DNA of 64,000 bases from Symbiodinium natans (Eukaryota > Sar > Dinophyceae > Suessiales > Symbiodiniaceae). The notes under the pieces are model-generated. The model had not been told where the DNA came from. It saw only the letters and a list, made by a program, of their open reading frames with translations, and made no database searches. Positions 62,201-64,000 of the stretch are shown here, piece by piece (within the stretch, counting starts at the first letter, position 1; every line of letters begins with the position of its first letter). The DNA is taken from positions 35,001 through 99,000 of the forward strand of contig CAJNDS010001646.1 in the NCBI GenBank assembly GCA_905221605.1, read 5' to 3'. The position numbers and the translations under genes are program-made.

Positions 62201-62289
62201 AGCTGTTTAGGGTTTAGGGTTTAGGGTTTAATTAGGGTTTAGGGTTTAGGGTTTAGGGTGTAGGGTGTAGGGTGTAGGGTTTAGGGTTG

Positions 62290-62470
62290 CCCTTCAACAG
62301 GTTGTCTGCAAGTTTCCAGACAGGCGAGTTGCGCAGTCGAGCGAAGTGTCTGAAAGGGCTCGATGCCAACAAGCTCCGCCTTGAGGTACTCTGTTCCGCT
62401 GCGCGCGGGTGGTCTGGCCAACTGGACAGGCACGTCTTTCCTGGGTTCTCAAGGGACTCTACCTGGGACC
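62290..62470 (-). CDS. Possible exon, frame uncertain
   Basis: Two minus-strand frames look protein-like (AELVGIEPFQTLRSTAQLAC, or SPFRHFARLRNSPVWKLADN). I cannot choose between them. Confidence 0.25.
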
Positions 62471-62612
62471 CTTAAGGTGGTAGCTCTACCTTGGGACCCT
62501 TAAGGTGGTAGGTCCAGGTAGGTGCTGAAAGATAACAAATATGTTCGCCCTGCGAAGAGTCTATTCAGTGAGACTTTTAGGGGTACAACCTTCGGGGTGC
62601 AAGTCTTAACCC
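62465..62612. mobile_element. Repeated element with GGGACCCTTAAGGTGGTAG
   Basis: CCTTGGGACCCTTAAGGTGGTAG occurs twice at the left; ACTTTTAGGGGTACAACCTTCGGGGTGC at the right matches 52291-52320. The 52195-52322 sequence is a related copy in intron 6 of the ATP synthase gene. Confidence 0.45.
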
Positions 62613-62664
62613 CTTGGGATGCTTCTCTTGGGGGTTCTTGAAATCCGCTTTGAATGTGAGCATG

Positions 62665-62815
62665 TCTATGTCTATATCACATCTGTATCTATCTGTGTCT
62701 ATCTGTATCTATCTGTACCTATTTACTATACATGCATACATGCATACATACATACATACATACATACATATGTCTATAGTATATATATATATATACACAT
62801 ATCTATTGCATAAAG
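62665..62815. repeat. ATCTGTGTCT, TACA and TA microsatellites
   Basis: Compound run of TATCTGTATC, (TACA)n and (TA)n. Confidence 0.92.
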
Positions 62816-62999
62816 CAGAGCCAGTCTTGAATCCTTACTTGAGCCATAGTTCTTCAAAGACCAGAGCCACCTTGAAGACCTTCAGGATGTTTGTCCGGGG
62901 TCTTAAACACGCCACTTCCCAAAAAAGGACGTAATAAAACCCTACACCCTGCACCCCAAACCCTCAGCTCTAAGCCATCTGCACAATCTAAACCCTAAA

Positions 63000-63100
63000 T
63001 CAACCGCTCTCAAGCTGCGCGCGCGGGTCGGAGCAGAGTTCCCCGGCCAGACGGTGCGTCGCGTGCAGCGAGAGCTTGGTCTTGGGCGTTTGGCTTTGCA
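63000..63100 (-). CDS. Coding-like exon, unrecognised gene
   Basis: The minus strand reads TKLSLHATHRLAGELCSDPR then AQLE after an AAG|A or earlier acceptor. TTTAGGG-type sequence follows at the plus-strand right. Confidence 0.35.
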
Positions 63101-63475
63101 CGCCTTCGCCACCCTCCGGAGTCCTTGGGGGTTTCGGGGCTTTGGGGGGGGGCTTAGGGTGTTGTTAGGGTTTTGGGGTATTTTAGGGTGCTTAGGGTGT
63201 TTTAGGGTTTCTTTTGAGGTTACAGGGCGGAGTCCTCGAGGGTTTTGGGGCTTTCGAGGGTTGAAGGTGTTTTTAGGGTTTTGGGGGGGTATTTGAGGGT
63301 GTTTTGATTTTTGTTTGTGTGTGTTTTTTTGCAGTTTTGAGGCTGTTTTAGGATTTTTTCCTTTAAGCAAGTTTTCTGGCCATTGCCGCGAGGGTTGCCG
63401 CGTTGATTGAGGGGTTCATGGGGGGGGGGGGGGGGTTGCTTCACGGGTTTTGCACCAGGAGTGGAAGGGTTGCCC

Positions 63476-63761
63476 TAAACCCTAAACCCTAAACCCTAAA
63501 CCCTAAACCCCTAAACCCTAAACCCTAAACCCCTAACCCCTAAACCCTAAACCCTAAACCCTAAACCCTATGAGAAGACAAGGGTCACTTCCCCGGTGAC
63601 CGTCTGGAACATGCGTCTTGACAGCTGGGCAGCACGCTGCGATTCAGCGTCGCCTGTAGGGCTGATAAGGTCCCTGAACTCTACACCCTAAACCCTAAAC
63701 CCTAAACCCTAAACCCTAAACCCTAAACCCTAAACCCTAAACCCTAAACCCTAAACCCTAC
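63476..63761 (-). repeat. CCCTAAA arrays flanking a coding-like island
   Basis: 63476-63570 (12 units, some CCCCTAAA) and 63682-63761 (11 units). Confidence 0.92.
63588..63690 (-). CDS. Coding-like exon, unrecognised gene
   Basis: The minus strand reads DLISPTGDAESQRAAQLSRR and MFQTVTGEVTLV, strongly protein-like, after the acceptor GTTCAG|G. A GA donor (GGG|GAAGTG) or a later one is possible. Confidence 0.45.
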
Positions 63762-63883
63762 ATAGAGGGGTGTGGGGGCTTCTCTTGTCCACAGCCACCA
63801 GCCTTCCCCCGCACACAGCAGAGGCGCCAGCAGCAGTGGCCCCCTTCCGCGACCGCAGCGATCGTAGGCGCCCTTCCTCAATT

Positions 63884-63984
63884 GGGAGTTTACGAAAATA
63901 ATGGAGCCCTAAAAAAGCCCCTTAAATAGTAGGATCCCTTTATAGTAAGGACCCCAATAAGGCACCCCTGATTTCGGAAACCCC
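63884..63984. mobile_element. MITE-like element, family E
   Basis: GGGAGTTTACGAAAATAATGGAGCCCTAAAAAAGCCCC...AATAGTAGGATCCCTTTATAGTAAGGACCCCAATAAGG...TTTCGGAAACCCC, a close relative of 60709-60815. Confidence 0.65.
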
Positions 63985-64000
63985 AAATGCTTACGGGCGC

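Overview
The window looks like nuclear DNA of a dinoflagellate. Four things read from the sequence point there. (1) An exact 22-nt dinoflagellate spliced-leader (DinoSL) sequence with two relict copies sits at 30057-30112. (2) A mitochondrial ATP synthase beta gene can be assembled by hand from 28 tiny exons, mostly with GC or GA instead of GT 5' splice sites and almost always AG|G 3' sites. (3) There is a dinoflagellate-type PPR gene (SYNAAISACEKGG-like repeats). (4) TTTAGGG telomere-type repeats and short inverted-repeat (MITE-like) elements are very abundant. I cannot fix the genus. The reverse-transcriptase element resembles those known from Symbiodiniaceae and relatives, so a suessialean or other core dinoflagellate is the best guess.

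Layout. 0-8 kb: interstitial TTTAGGG arrays, microsatellites, MITE-like elements and several small coding-like islands on the minus strand. 8.5-11.8 kb: a seven-exon PPR gene, minus strand, whose exon phases all agree. 12.5-13.0 kb: a small coiled-coil/membrane protein, minus. 13-25 kb: mostly MITE-like elements and telomere-type arrays with scattered coding-like exons, and a striking tandem plus inverted repeat at 22.4-22.9 kb. 25.2-30.1 kb: a decayed non-LTR-type retroelement on the minus strand (ORF with a membrane segment, CxxC zinc-finger region, reverse transcriptase) whose 5' end carries three tandem spliced leaders. 30.1-32 kb: GC-rich repeats, a duplicated protein motif and TGTGTA microsatellites. 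32-37 kb: coding-like exons of unrecognised minus-strand genes. 37.7-56.5 kb: the complete ATP synthase beta gene, 28 exons over 18.8 kb, minus. 57-64 kb: further minus-strand coding-like exons of one or two unrecognised genes, with more repeats. Nearly all supported coding sequence is on the minus strand, as expected for dinoflagellate unidirectional gene blocks.

The most interesting structure is the relation between repeats and exons. In the ATP synthase gene the telomere-type arrays are not randomly oriented. In the sense strand, TTTAGGG arrays lie just downstream of 5' splice sites and CCCTAAA arrays just upstream of 3' splice sites, so many introns begin and end with complementary repeat arrays that could pair. 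The rule also points to unannotated coding islands elsewhere in the window. A second notable point is the triple spliced leader on the retroelement, which implies repeated rounds of trans-splicing and reverse transcription. All exon models were made by eye; no search or alignment program was run.
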